The notes under the pieces were generated by a model. The model made no database searches and was not told the DNA's origin. It saw only the letters and a list, made by a program, of their open reading frames with translations. A DNA stretch of 64,000 bases from the NCBI RefSeq assembly GCF_004365655.1, contig NZ_SOEO01000002.1, forward strand, positions 620,001 to 684,000, read 5' to 3'. This document shows positions 53,360 through 61,132 of the stretch, piece by piece. This DNA comes from Epilithonimonas xixisoli. GTDB lineage: Bacteria > Bacteroidota > Bacteroidia > Flavobacteriales > Weeksellaceae. Made by a program: the position numbers and the translations under genes. Numbering within the stretch: position 1 is the stretch's first letter; each line of letters starts with the position of its first letter.

Positions 53360-55900
53360 TTATAAAGTAATACTTTTCAGTAATTTTTCTAGTTCTTCTG
53401 AAGAGTCTGTGGTATCTGGATAAGAATGTAAATAATCTTGACTTTCAATTAAGTTTATTGCAATTGCTTTGCTTGGAATAGTTTTAATGGAATTAATGAT
53501 TTTACAATTCCTTCTACTGCCATACAAAGTTATATATGGGTCTCGTACTTTCTTATCAATAAAAAGAAAATCTTCAAGTAAAATAGAGTAAAAGGTTTTG
53601 AGTTTACCATTTAGAGTTCTATTATCTATAAATCTTCTTTTAAATTCAAACATATTATCTCTCAAAATACTATCAGACTCCAAAAGCACTATTATTTCTT
53701 GGACTTTAGCTACATCTGATGTACTAAAAAAATCACCCCACATATTAGTTGGTGTACAAAAAAAGTGGTCTCTTCCTCTATGATATTCATACAAAGAGTT
53801 AATCAATTTTTCTCTAAAATAGTTGATATGTTGGTAGAGTTTTACTCTGTGTTTATAATCTCCTTCAGCAAGTGTAGATAAATCTATGTCTTTGGAATGA
53901 GAGATACATTCTAGAAAATAATCACTTCTAGTATAATCTTCATCATCTGTAGATTTTAAGCTAAAGTGTTTTAGCTTATATGTATAGAGTAATAGTTGTA
54001 GTTCAAATTTCTTAGCTACAGGTGAACCTTTTTCTATATTTTCATAATCTGAACTTCCCTCTTTTTTGAATTTTAGTTGATAATCTGCATAAAGAGAATT
54101 TCTAAAGTCCTGATAGAAGAGGTTAAAATTGGAATATTGTCCTAATGACTCTAGATAATCCTCTCCAAAGAAATTTTTATACACAAAATGAAGCATAGAC
54201 TGCACACTTCCCTCGTCAAAGGCTATAACAGGTTTAAAACTAATGCCCCTTAATCTACAATTTATAAATTGATTTGCAAGAGAAGCATATGTGGTATAAG
54301 CACTAATATCTTCTCCAAATATTGAGAATTTATTTGCTAGATAATCTTCTCCTGATTCAAGTTTAAATTCTTGAAAAGTTGGGAAACTTAGTTTGGGAAG
54401 AGTATTATTTCTGCCACTTGCAGACACGGCAGTAATTTCATTAAGTACATTTCCTTTTAGTTTGTTATCATAGAATTCTCTTAGAAAATAATCTTGTCTG
54501 TTGAGTTTGATATATTTAACAAACTTTTCAGGAGTCTTGTGATACTTTACTAATTCATAATGGTCTTTAAAAATGTCTTTCTGTAAAGGAGACATTCCTG
54601 AATGGTCTAAAGTGTCATAATCAAAATGATCAGGTTTAGGTAAAATAATATGAATTTCCCCTTTCTTTCTCTGTCTTGCAAGAGCTTGAATTATGGAATT
54701 TATGCCACCAGAAAATATACCATATTTATTTCTAAAAGTTAATCTTGAACTTCTAGGTGGTAAGATAATTACAAGAGCATGATTATCTTTTTTTATGCTT
54801 ACACCAGTTTTGAAGTTAGTTCCAATGTTGCATTTGTCATTATCATATTGATTGGTAGGTTCTTCATTTTCTTCTCTTTGATTTGAAATTAATTCTGATG
54901 TACAATCTTTAACTTCTCCAAAAGTGTCAAAAATAAGTTTCCCTATATCATTGCTGGTATTTAATAAATTTTTAGCTAAGTTTCTAGAATAAGATAGTAT
55001 ATCTATATTTTTATCTCTAGCTATTAAATCTTCAATAACATTAGATATTTCTTTGGTTTTATGTGTAAAAGAATATGAGCTTGAAAAGTGCAGATACAAA
55101 TCACTTTGCTTTTTGGGAAATCTTTTCCTTTCAGATTCTATGATTTTAATTCTGAAATCAGTTAATTCAGCTAAATACTCAATAACTATTTTAGATGCTT
55201 CATTATAGGTTGCACTTAGTACGAAGTTTTTATGAATAACACTTTTCCATTTCCAGAGATTAAAAATGTATTCCTGCTTAAAATTATGAAATGAGTCGTG
55301 AATTTCATCATAAATAAAAACAACTTTTATTGATTTTTCTTGACAATGTTTTACTAAGTCATTTATGTACTCCCTCTTGATATCAGAATTTTTAAAACCA
55401 TCTTCCCCTGGGTTGCCTAATAATGTGTTAACAGTTACTATTTGAACAGTTTTATTGATATAATCTTTGGTTGTATCCCTCCCCAATTTTTCATAACTAT
55501 ATATTTGACCAGAGTCAATTCCTGCCTTTATTACATCATTATGATATTGTTTAACTAAGCTAACAAAAGGAGATGCTATGAATATCAGGTATTTCTCCTT
55601 AGCATCAAAATATCTTTTAACTGTCTGAATAATTGCATGGGATTTACCTTGTCCCACAGCAGCATTAATAACCACAGTATTTTTATGTTCTAGCTCAATT
55701 AAACCTTGTAAAGTATCATTGATATATCCATCATCATTAGGTTCAATTAAAATTTTATCTCCACCATTCTCAATAATAAAATCTGACCTAGATATTCTAG
55801 TACCACTAGTATCAAAGACATATTGAAAATCTTCAGGATTTATTTCTTTGAATTCTATAGGAAATGAATCAAAATGGGCAAGGTCTACATCTATGTACAT
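53360..55900 (-). CDS. DEAD/DEAH-box (SF2) helicase-like protein
   Basis: An 846-residue protein with superfamily 2 helicase motifs. These are Walker A AAVGQGKS (80-87), motif II FIYDEIHD (195-202), motif III LSAT (228-231) and a motif VI-like QALARQRKKGE. The C-terminal ~400 residues have no recognised domain. It is likely the replication initiator/helicase of the island, by analogy with origin-binding-protein-like helicases in phage satellites. That role is inferred from its place between the integrase and the RecA-like ATPase. Confidence 0.78.
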   Translation of the reverse strand: MYIDVDLAHFDSFPIEFKEINPEDFQYVFDTSGTRISRSDFIIENGGDKILIEPNDDGYINDTLQGLIELEHKNTVVINAAVGQGKSHAIIQTVKRYFDAKEKYLIFIASPFVSLVKQYHNDVIKAGIDSGQIYSYEKLGRDTTKDYINKTVQIVTVNTLLGNPGEDGFKNSDIKREYINDLVKHCQEKSIKVVFIYDEIHDSFHNFKQEYIFNLWKWKSVIHKNFVLSATYNEASKIVIEYLAELTDFRIKIIESERKRFPKKQSDLYLHFSSSYSFTHKTKEISNVIEDLIARDKNIDILSYSRNLAKNLLNTSNDIGKLIFDTFGEVKDCTSELISNQREENEEPTNQYDNDKCNIGTNFKTGVSIKKDNHALVIILPPRSSRLTFRNKYGIFSGGINSIIQALARQRKKGEIHIILPKPDHFDYDTLDHSGMSPLQKDIFKDHYELVKYHKTPEKFVKYIKLNRQDYFLREFYDNKLKGNVLNEITAVSASGRNNTLPKLSFPTFQEFKLESGEDYLANKFSIFGEDISAYTTYASLANQFINCRLRGISFKPVIAFDEGSVQSMLHFVYKNFFGEDYLESLGQYSNFNLFYQDFRNSLYADYQLKFKKEGSSDYENIEKGSPVAKKFELQLLLYTYKLKHFSLKSTDDEDYTRSDYFLECISHSKDIDLSTLAEGDYKHRVKLYQHINYFREKLINSLYEYHRGRDHFFCTPTNMWGDFFSTSDVAKVQEIIVLLESDSILRDNMFEFKRRFIDNRTLNGKLKTFYSILLEDFLFIDKKVRDPYITLYGSRRNCKIINSIKTIPSKAIAINLIESQDYLHSYPDTTDSSEELEKLLKSITL

Positions 55901-55954
55901 ATTTCAAGTTTAACTGCCTTGTAAAAATAATACAAAGCAGTTAAAAAATTTAAT

Positions 55955-57157
55955 CTATGTTATCCTATTTTCCAATTTTTTCAGATTCTCACTTAGCTTC
56001 TCAGGCATCAACTCAGCATAATATTCTTGAGTAGTAGTAATTTTAGAATGACCTAAAAGTTTAGAGACTACTTCCATAGGAACATTGTTGTTAAGTAACA
56101 CAGTAGAAGCAAAAGTTTTTCTTGCTGTATGATGAGTAAGATTTTTGGGAATTTCTAAGACATTAGCTATTTCCTTTAGAAGCCTGTTAAAAGATTGATT
56201 TGAGATTCTTGGTAGGAGATAATCACTTTCAGATGAGTATTTCTCTATAACCTCTAATGCCTTAGAGAGAATTAAAGGAACTGAAAAATTTCTTTCAGTT
56301 TTTTCTCTCTTTTTGTAAATCCAGATAGTTTCATCAGGTTTAGTGATTAAATCTTCTTTTTTGAGTTCAAACATTTCCCTGTAAGCTAATCCTGTATAAC
56401 AGCAGAATAGATAACAATCTTTAACTCTTGTAAGTGCTTCTGATTTGAAATGATGATTTTCAAGCAGGTCTAATTCCTGCTGAGTAAGAAATATAATTTT
56501 AGGATAGACTTTCTTTGGTTTATGTTCTTCAAAAGGATTTTTATCCAAGTAACCATTAATTACAGATTGCTTTACAACTTTTTTTAATCTCTGTAAAGCC
56601 TTATTAATGGTAACTTGTTTATGTTTTAGTTCAGTTTTGGAGTAATACTCCAGTTCTGAAATAAAATTAAAATCCAAGTCCTTTAGCTTAACATCAGATT
56701 TCTTATAATTGTGTTTTATGAACTCTGAGACATCATCTTTGATATAGCTGAACTTATCCCAGGTTTGTTGTTTTATTTCAATTCCAATAAGCTTTTTAAG
56801 CCTTTCCAGATAGATTTGATAATATTCTATCAGCCCATATTCTTTAGCAAGAGTTTTACCTGCATATTGATTATAAATATCATTCACATCAAAAGGTTCT
56901 TCTTTGACTTGAAGCAATAAAAAAGCCTGATTAATTTTATTCTTAATCAGGCTTAGTTGGTTGTTTATGTAATTATTCTCCTCATTGGGTGGTTTGGAAA
57001 TCTGTTTAGAAGCAATCCAGTTATTGGTATTTATAAATAATCCTGTTGAGAATATCTTTCTTTCAGATTCATAAGTTATCCTACATCTAATAGGGACTTT
57101 ATTTTGTTTGTTAATCCTTATCTTATCTAAAAGGAAAAGAATTTTAATGTTGTTCAT
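55955..57157 (-). CDS. Tyrosine site-specific integrase
   Basis: A 400-residue integrase that would insert and excise the island at tRNA-Asn. I use the ATG at 57157 (MNNIKILFLLDKIRINKQNK), which begins the arm-binding domain. The longer frame upstream runs into the att region. A SAM-like core-binding domain follows at ~115-210. The catalytic domain keeps the full set: R260 (GLAYREMFEL), K286, H343 and R346 (HHTARKTFA), H370 (LLGHSK) and Tyr 379/380 (QEYYA). Probably active. Two 15-bp direct repeats lie just upstream. Confidence 0.93.
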   Translation of the reverse strand: MNNIKILFLLDKIRINKQNKVPIRCRITYESERKIFSTGLFINTNNWIASKQISKPPNEENNYINNQLSLIKNKINQAFLLLQVKEEPFDVNDIYNQYAGKTLAKEYGLIEYYQIYLERLKKLIGIEIKQQTWDKFSYIKDDVSEFIKHNYKKSDVKLKDLDFNFISELEYYSKTELKHKQVTINKALQRLKKVVKQSVINGYLDKNPFEEHKPKKVYPKIIFLTQQELDLLENHHFKSEALTRVKDCYLFCCYTGLAYREMFELKKEDLITKPDETIWIYKKREKTERNFSVPLILSKALEVIEKYSSESDYLLPRISNQSFNRLLKEIANVLEIPKNLTHHTARKTFASTVLLNNNVPMEVVSKLLGHSKITTTQEYYAELMPEKLSENLKKLENRIT

Positions 57158-57181
57158 AAATGTAGATTTAATGGGGATTAT

Positions 57182-57217
57182 ATAGGTGTACCTTTTCAAA
57201 AAATAGGTGTACCTTTT
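57182..57217. repeat. Arm-type direct repeats near the integrase
   Basis: ATAGGTGTACCTTTT occurs at 57182-57196 and 57203-57217, 21 bp apart, between the integrase start and att-like repeat 3. They are candidate arm sites for the integrase. Confidence 0.65.
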
Positions 57218-57301
57218 TATATGCCTAATTTTTAAAGAAATTGTTAAGAAATAAAAATCACAGAAACCTAGAAATTCCCACAAAACCAGCCTAACCCAAT
57301 T

Positions 57302-57364
57302 CACAAAGTATAAAAAACAAAAACCACCACATTTCTGTGATGGTTTTGCTCCTCTTGCTGGGCT
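57302..57364. repeat. att-like repeat 3 (right boundary, in tRNA-Asn)
   Basis: The copy at the intact tRNA gene. It includes the tRNA terminator hairpin and the last ~16 bases of the tRNA. It differs from repeats 1 and 2 by a 2-base gap (AGTATA for AGTCTATA) and one extra T. Confidence 0.85.
57311..57345 (-). terminator. tRNA-Asn terminator
   Basis: On the minus strand AACCATCACA-GAAA-TGTGGTGGTT is followed by TTTGTTTTTT. Confidence 0.8.
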
Positions 57365-57422
57365 CGAACCAGCGACCCTCTGATTAACAGTCAGATGCTC
57401 TAACCAACTGAGCTAAAGAGGA
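57349..57422 (-). tRNA. tRNA-Asn (GTT)
   Basis: A 74-nt tRNA without encoded CCA. The acceptor stem TCCTCTT pairs with AAGAGGA, with discriminator G. The D arm has AGCTCAGTTGGTTAGAGC. The anticodon loop CTGTTAA, within a TCTGA/TCAGA stem, gives anticodon GTT. The T arm reads GCTGGTTCGAGCCCAGC. It is the integration target of the island, whose right end rebuilds the 3' part of the gene. Confidence 0.97.
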
Positions 57423-57448
57423 ATGTTTCTTTTTGCTTTAAGCGTGTG

Positions 57449-57480
57449 CAAATATAGAAACTTTTTTAAAAACTCCAAAA
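57449..57480 (-). promoter_or_regulatory. tRNA-Asn promoter
   Basis: On the minus strand TTTTGG, an 18-bp spacer and TATATTTG make a textbook Bacteroidota -33/-7 promoter, 26 nt before the tRNA 5' end. Confidence 0.75.
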
Positions 57481-57507
57481 CTTTTTTTGAAACTTTTTTT
57501 AATTTTT

Positions 57508-59007
57508 TTAGCCCAAAGCTTGCACTATCAGCTTAACTATATCATTTCCAAATATTAACGCCATAAGTCCCAATAAGAAAATTACACCCACCATTTGTGC
57601 ATTTTCCAAGATTTTCTGTGGAACAGGTTTTCTTGTGATGATTTCCCACAATGTGAATAGGACGTGACCGCCATCTAAGCCTGGAATTGGAATCAAATTA
57701 AGAAATGCCAACCAAACCGAAAACATTGCCGTAAAGCTCCAGAAAAACTCCCAATTGATGGATAAGCTTCCGTCTTTACTTTTGTCAACGTGCATATTGT
57801 TTACAATTGCTATTGGACCTCCCACTTTTTTATAACCTTGTATTTTTCTATGGAAGATAAGCTTAAACTGTTTTACCTGCTTTGTCAGAGAAGCAATACT
57901 TCTGTCAAAACCTCTTGGAATAGCTTCTAAGAAAGTATAACTTTTAACGACTTCACTTTTCTTAAGATAACTTTGAGCAAGCAGAAGGTTTGGTGAAAAA
58001 CCTAATTTTCCGTCTTTGTCAATATCCGAATTAAGAGTCAAGGTTTGGTCATTTCTAACAACATCCAAAGAAACTTTCCCTCCTTTGTTAGCTTTAAGGA
58101 CATCTACAATCTGGTCGTAGAATTCTGTTTTTTGACCATTGATGCCTACTATTTTATCGCCTCTTTTCAATCCTGCTTTTATTGCAGGCATATTTGGAGC
58201 TACGCTGTCAACTACAGCTGGGAATCTTGGAGTGATGTAAGCCTTAGCTTCATTTGCACCTAAGATATGTGCAATTCCGTCCTCATTTGGAGCAAAACTA
58301 ACTTCTTTCCCATCTCTAAGAACCGTTATTTCGTTACTTAATAAAATATCGAGGAAACTATCTTCCAATCTTTCTTCCGGTTTACCATCGATTTTCAAGA
58401 TTTTATCTCCAGTTTTGAAACCTAAAAGTTGTGCAGGCTCAGAAACCGCAATTCCATTTTCGAATTTCGCATTATCGTGATAAGTTTCGCCATTGAAATA
58501 AGAGAGCGAAGAATAGATAGCCCAAGCCAAAAAGAAATTAACCGTTACACCACCAAGCATAATTATCAATCTTTGCCAAGCCGGTTTCGCACGGAATTCC
58601 CAAGGCTCTGCCGGTTTTTTCAATTGCTCGGTGTCCATACTTTCGTCCACCATTCCCGCGATTTTCACATAACCTCCGAAAGGAAGCCATCCGATTCCGT
58701 ATTTCACACCTTCGTGTTTTCTCCAGTCGTTTTCCGGAAGTGCAGAAATATCGATTGGTTGAAGCACTTTTTTTCCGTCTATTTCCACCTCTTCTTCAGT
58801 AGGTTGGTTTTTAGAAAGGAATTTATATTGCCATTTTCCATTGATTTTCTTCATTGCGAAGATGGAAAAATAAGGGTCAAAGAATAAAAAGAATTTGTCT
58901 ACTTTGGTTTTAAACCATTTCGCTGGCAAGAAGTGCCCGATTTCGTGTAAAGTTACAAGAATAGAGATGCTCAGTACAAACTGAAAAATCTTTAATGCTA
59001 ATTCCAT
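57508..59007 (-). CDS. rseP: RIP metalloprotease RseP (site-2 protease)
   Basis: An intramembrane zinc protease that cleaves anti-sigma factors and signal-peptide remnants. The 499-residue protein has the zinc motif HEIGH near residue 21 in the first transmembrane helix and the second-ligand motif NLIPIPGLDGGHVLF in the third. Two PDZ-like regions lie between (around ALLGFKTGDKILKIDGKP and AGLKRGDKIVGINGQ). A TACCTTTG -7 box at 59034-59041 (minus) with TTG 23 bp upstream precedes it. Confidence 0.93.
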   Translation of the reverse strand: MELALKIFQFVLSISILVTLHEIGHFLPAKWFKTKVDKFFLFFDPYFSIFAMKKINGKWQYKFLSKNQPTEEEVEIDGKKVLQPIDISALPENDWRKHEGVKYGIGWLPFGGYVKIAGMVDESMDTEQLKKPAEPWEFRAKPAWQRLIIMLGGVTVNFFLAWAIYSSLSYFNGETYHDNAKFENGIAVSEPAQLLGFKTGDKILKIDGKPEERLEDSFLDILLSNEITVLRDGKEVSFAPNEDGIAHILGANEAKAYITPRFPAVVDSVAPNMPAIKAGLKRGDKIVGINGQKTEFYDQIVDVLKANKGGKVSLDVVRNDQTLTLNSDIDKDGKLGFSPNLLLAQSYLKKSEVVKSYTFLEAIPRGFDRSIASLTKQVKQFKLIFHRKIQGYKKVGGPIAIVNNMHVDKSKDGSLSINWEFFWSFTAMFSVWLAFLNLIPIPGLDGGHVLFTLWEIITRKPVPQKILENAQMVGVIFLLGLMALIFGNDIVKLIVQALG

Positions 59008-59033
59008 TAATATGTTTTAAAATTATAGGTACG

Positions 59034-59067
59034 CAAAGGTAATCATTTCAGTCAGAAACTATACCAA
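59034..59067 (-). promoter_or_regulatory. rseP promoter
   Basis: On the minus strand TTG, 23-bp spacer, TACCTTTG, ending 26 nt before the ATG. Confidence 0.5.
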
Positions 59068-59117
59068 CGAAAAATCTTTGTCAAAAAGTCATTCATTGTC
59101 GAAATATTAATTTATTT

Positions 59118-59204
59118 GGGCAGCTTTTCCGCCTTCCACTCCCGCTATTTTTGCCTTTGCTTTCCAGCCACAAAAAAATGAGCTCCGTTCAAGTCGGGCT
59201 GCGG
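59118..59204 (+). repeat. Dispersed intergenic repeat, copy F
   Basis: GGGCAGCTTTTCCGCCTTCC, ACTCCCGCTATTTTTG, variable middle, AAAAAAATGAGCTCCGTTCA, AGTCGGGCTGCGG. It is closest to copy E and lies between divergent rseP and the pirin gene. Confidence 0.7.
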
Positions 59205-59279
59205 AAGATTCGATAAACAATTCACGTGTGAATCTAAATTTTAATCAGTAATTTTAAATCTTAAATTAAAATAGAAATT

Positions 59280-60179
59280 ATGTCAAATATTCAAATGATA
59301 ATTGAGGAGCGCGCCGCAGATATTGGTAACTTTTTGGTGGGAAGATTGTTGCCGTTTTCTCAGAAAAGAAGCGTTGGTCCGTTTGTTTTTATCGACCATA
59401 TGGGGCCGGCGGCGCTCAAAGATTATGAAAATCTGGATGTTCCACCTCATCCGCACATCGGACTTTCCACTTTGACTTTTCTCTTCGAAGGAAGCATAAT
59501 GCACAGAGATTCCATCGGGACAGAAATTGAAATCAAGGAAGGCGCAGTAAACTGGATGACTGCAGGAAAAGGCGTTGCACACTCCGAGAGAACGCCAGAA
59601 TATCTCAGAACCACAGACAAAAACCTTCACGGATTGCAAATTTGGGTCGCTTTGCCAAAAGAATTGGAAGATATGGAGCCAGAGTTTTTTCATATTAATA
59701 AAGAAGACATCCCAAGCTGGAAAGACAATGGTGTAGATTACAAATTGATTGCAGGAGAAATCCTTGGTCGCAAATCACCGGTTCCGACTTACTCACCACT
59801 ATATTTTCTTGAAGTGAAAAATACATCTGTGGACGATCAGGAAATCATTTTAGGCGATTATCTTTTCGGAGAATCGTCGCTTTATATTTTGGAAGGCAAC
59901 ATCGAAAGTGAAGGGAATCTTTACAATCCAAAACATATCTTGATTGCAAAAGATGCAAAACTCTGTCATTTCATTTTGAAGCCAGAATCGACGGTTTACA
60001 TCTTCGGAGGCGAGCCGTTTCCGGAAACTCGAAACATCTATTGGAATTTCGTTTCTTCAGAAAAAGAAAAAATCGAGGAAGCCAAAACCAGATGGGAAAA
60101 CAACGAGTTCCCAAAAGTCATCAATGATGATGGCTACGTTCCGCTTCCGCCACAGAATAGGAATCTGAAATTGAAATAA
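59280..60179 (+). CDS. Pirin family protein
   Basis: A 299-residue bicupin of the pirin group. The N-terminal cupin shows PPHPHIGLSTLTFLFEG with His 57 and His 59, and then GVAHSERTP with His 101 and Glu 103, which is the metal site. Some pirins have quercetin 2,3-dioxygenase activity, but the physiological role is uncertain. It is followed at 16 bp by a GLPGLI gene. Confidence 0.92.
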   Translation: MSNIQMIIEERAADIGNFLVGRLLPFSQKRSVGPFVFIDHMGPAALKDYENLDVPPHPHIGLSTLTFLFEGSIMHRDSIGTEIEIKEGAVNWMTAGKGVAHSERTPEYLRTTDKNLHGLQIWVALPKELEDMEPEFFHINKEDIPSWKDNGVDYKLIAGEILGRKSPVPTYSPLYFLEVKNTSVDDQEIILGDYLFGESSLYILEGNIESEGNLYNPKHILIAKDAKLCHFILKPESTVYIFGGEPFPETRNIYWNFVSSEKEKIEEAKTRWENNEFPKVINDDGYVPLPPQNRNLKLK

Positions 60180-60195
60180 AAAAAATACACAACAG

Positions 60196-61020
60196 ATGAA
60201 AAAAATTTTAGCCTTAAGCTCATTATTAATATTAATTTCTGTGAATTCCCAAGTTCATCGGTTTTATTATGAACTGACTTACAAGCCGAACAAAGATTCT
60301 GCAACAACAGAAAAAGAAATGATGGTTTTGGATGTTGCAAAAGATGAGTCACTTTTTCTGCCTTACAAACAGTTAGAATACGATTCGGTTTTGACTGCAA
60401 ATATCAAAAAAGCTAGAGAATTTGGAGCTGAGATAGATAAAGAATTAATGACGAAGAAACCGCCATTGCTAAGTTATAGAATTAGTAAATTCAAAGATGG
60501 GAATCTTGGTTTCAAAGATTTTATAGGAATCTCGGAATATTACATCTATTCGGAAAAGCCAAATTTAAAATGGAATATTACAAATGAAAAGGAGAAAATC
60601 GAAATTTACAATGCCCAAAAAGCAACAACTAATTTTGGAGGCAGAAGCTGGATCGCTTGGTTTACAACAGATATTCCAATCCAGGACGGACCATATAAAT
60701 TTTCCGGTTTGCCAGGATTAGTTATAAAACTGGAAGATTCCGGCAACAATTATTCTTGGATTTTAAAAGGCAATAAAAAACTGACTCATAATATTGAGAT
60801 AAACAAATTGAATTACTTGGAATCTCAAATGGGAGAGGCAAAAAAAATTCCCAAATCTGCTTTTGAAAAAAGATCAGCTGAATATCGAAAAAATCCGATG
60901 AGTCAAATGTTGCGATCGTTTGATGAGAAAGATGTTGAACTAATGAAAAAACTGAAGGAAGAAGAAACCCGACTCAAAAAGCAGATTTCATTTTATAACA
61001 ATCCAATTGAAGTTGATTAA
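60196..61020 (+). CDS. GLPGLI family protein
   Basis: A 274-residue exported protein (signal peptide ending VNSQ at ~19). It carries the motif for which the family is named, as FSGLPGLVIKLEDS (about residues 173-186), preceded by WIAWFTTDIPIQDGPYKF. GLPGLI proteins are restricted to Bacteroidota and have no established function. The C-terminus is helical and charged. A strong terminator follows. Confidence 0.93.
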   Translation: MKKILALSSLLILISVNSQVHRFYYELTYKPNKDSATTEKEMMVLDVAKDESLFLPYKQLEYDSVLTANIKKAREFGAEIDKELMTKKPPLLSYRISKFKDGNLGFKDFIGISEYYIYSEKPNLKWNITNEKEKIEIYNAQKATTNFGGRSWIAWFTTDIPIQDGPYKFSGLPGLVIKLEDSGNNYSWILKGNKKLTHNIEINKLNYLESQMGEAKKIPKSAFEKRSAEYRKNPMSQMLRSFDEKDVELMKKLKEEETRLKKQISFYNNPIEVD

Positions 61021-61056
61021 AAAAAAAGCATTCCTAACTAGGAATGCTTTTTTTTA
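61021..61056 (+). terminator. Terminator after GLPGLI gene
   Basis: AAAAGCATTCCT-AACT-AGGAATGCTTTT with T-run, immediately after the stop codon. Confidence 0.9.
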
Positions 61057-61132
61057 ATGAAAAATTACTTTTCCGATGTAATAAATGCTTCTTTTCAGTT
61101 GTTATGTCAATAACTAAAAAAATAGTTATAAA

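Larger units (their letters stand above)
41218..57349. mobile_element. Main integrative island at tRNA-Asn
   Basis: A ~16-kb island bounded by att-like repeats 2 and 3, with the tyrosine integrase at the tRNA end. Contents by position: small unknown genes and an XRE regulator (41.3-43.9 kb), cargo (44.2-50.9 kb), and a DUF3871/ATPase/helicase module (50.9-55.9 kb), then the integrase. It is visibly more A+T-rich than the flanks. No phage structural, relaxase or type IV secretion genes are seen, so mobility would depend on a helper or be intracellular only. Confidence 0.85.

Noticed and set aside
57158-57304. N-terminal extension of the integrase
   Set aside because: It covers the arm repeats and part of the att region. 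The family's usual N-terminus begins at 57157.
59221-59236. CACGTG-containing near-palindrome upstream of the pirin gene
   Set aside because: Only the central six bases agree with parS and the outer bases do not match.
61100-61131. Small inverted repeat AATAACTA / TAGTTATA before the serine hydrolase
   Set aside because: Short and A+T-only. Such repeats are common by chance in this composition.
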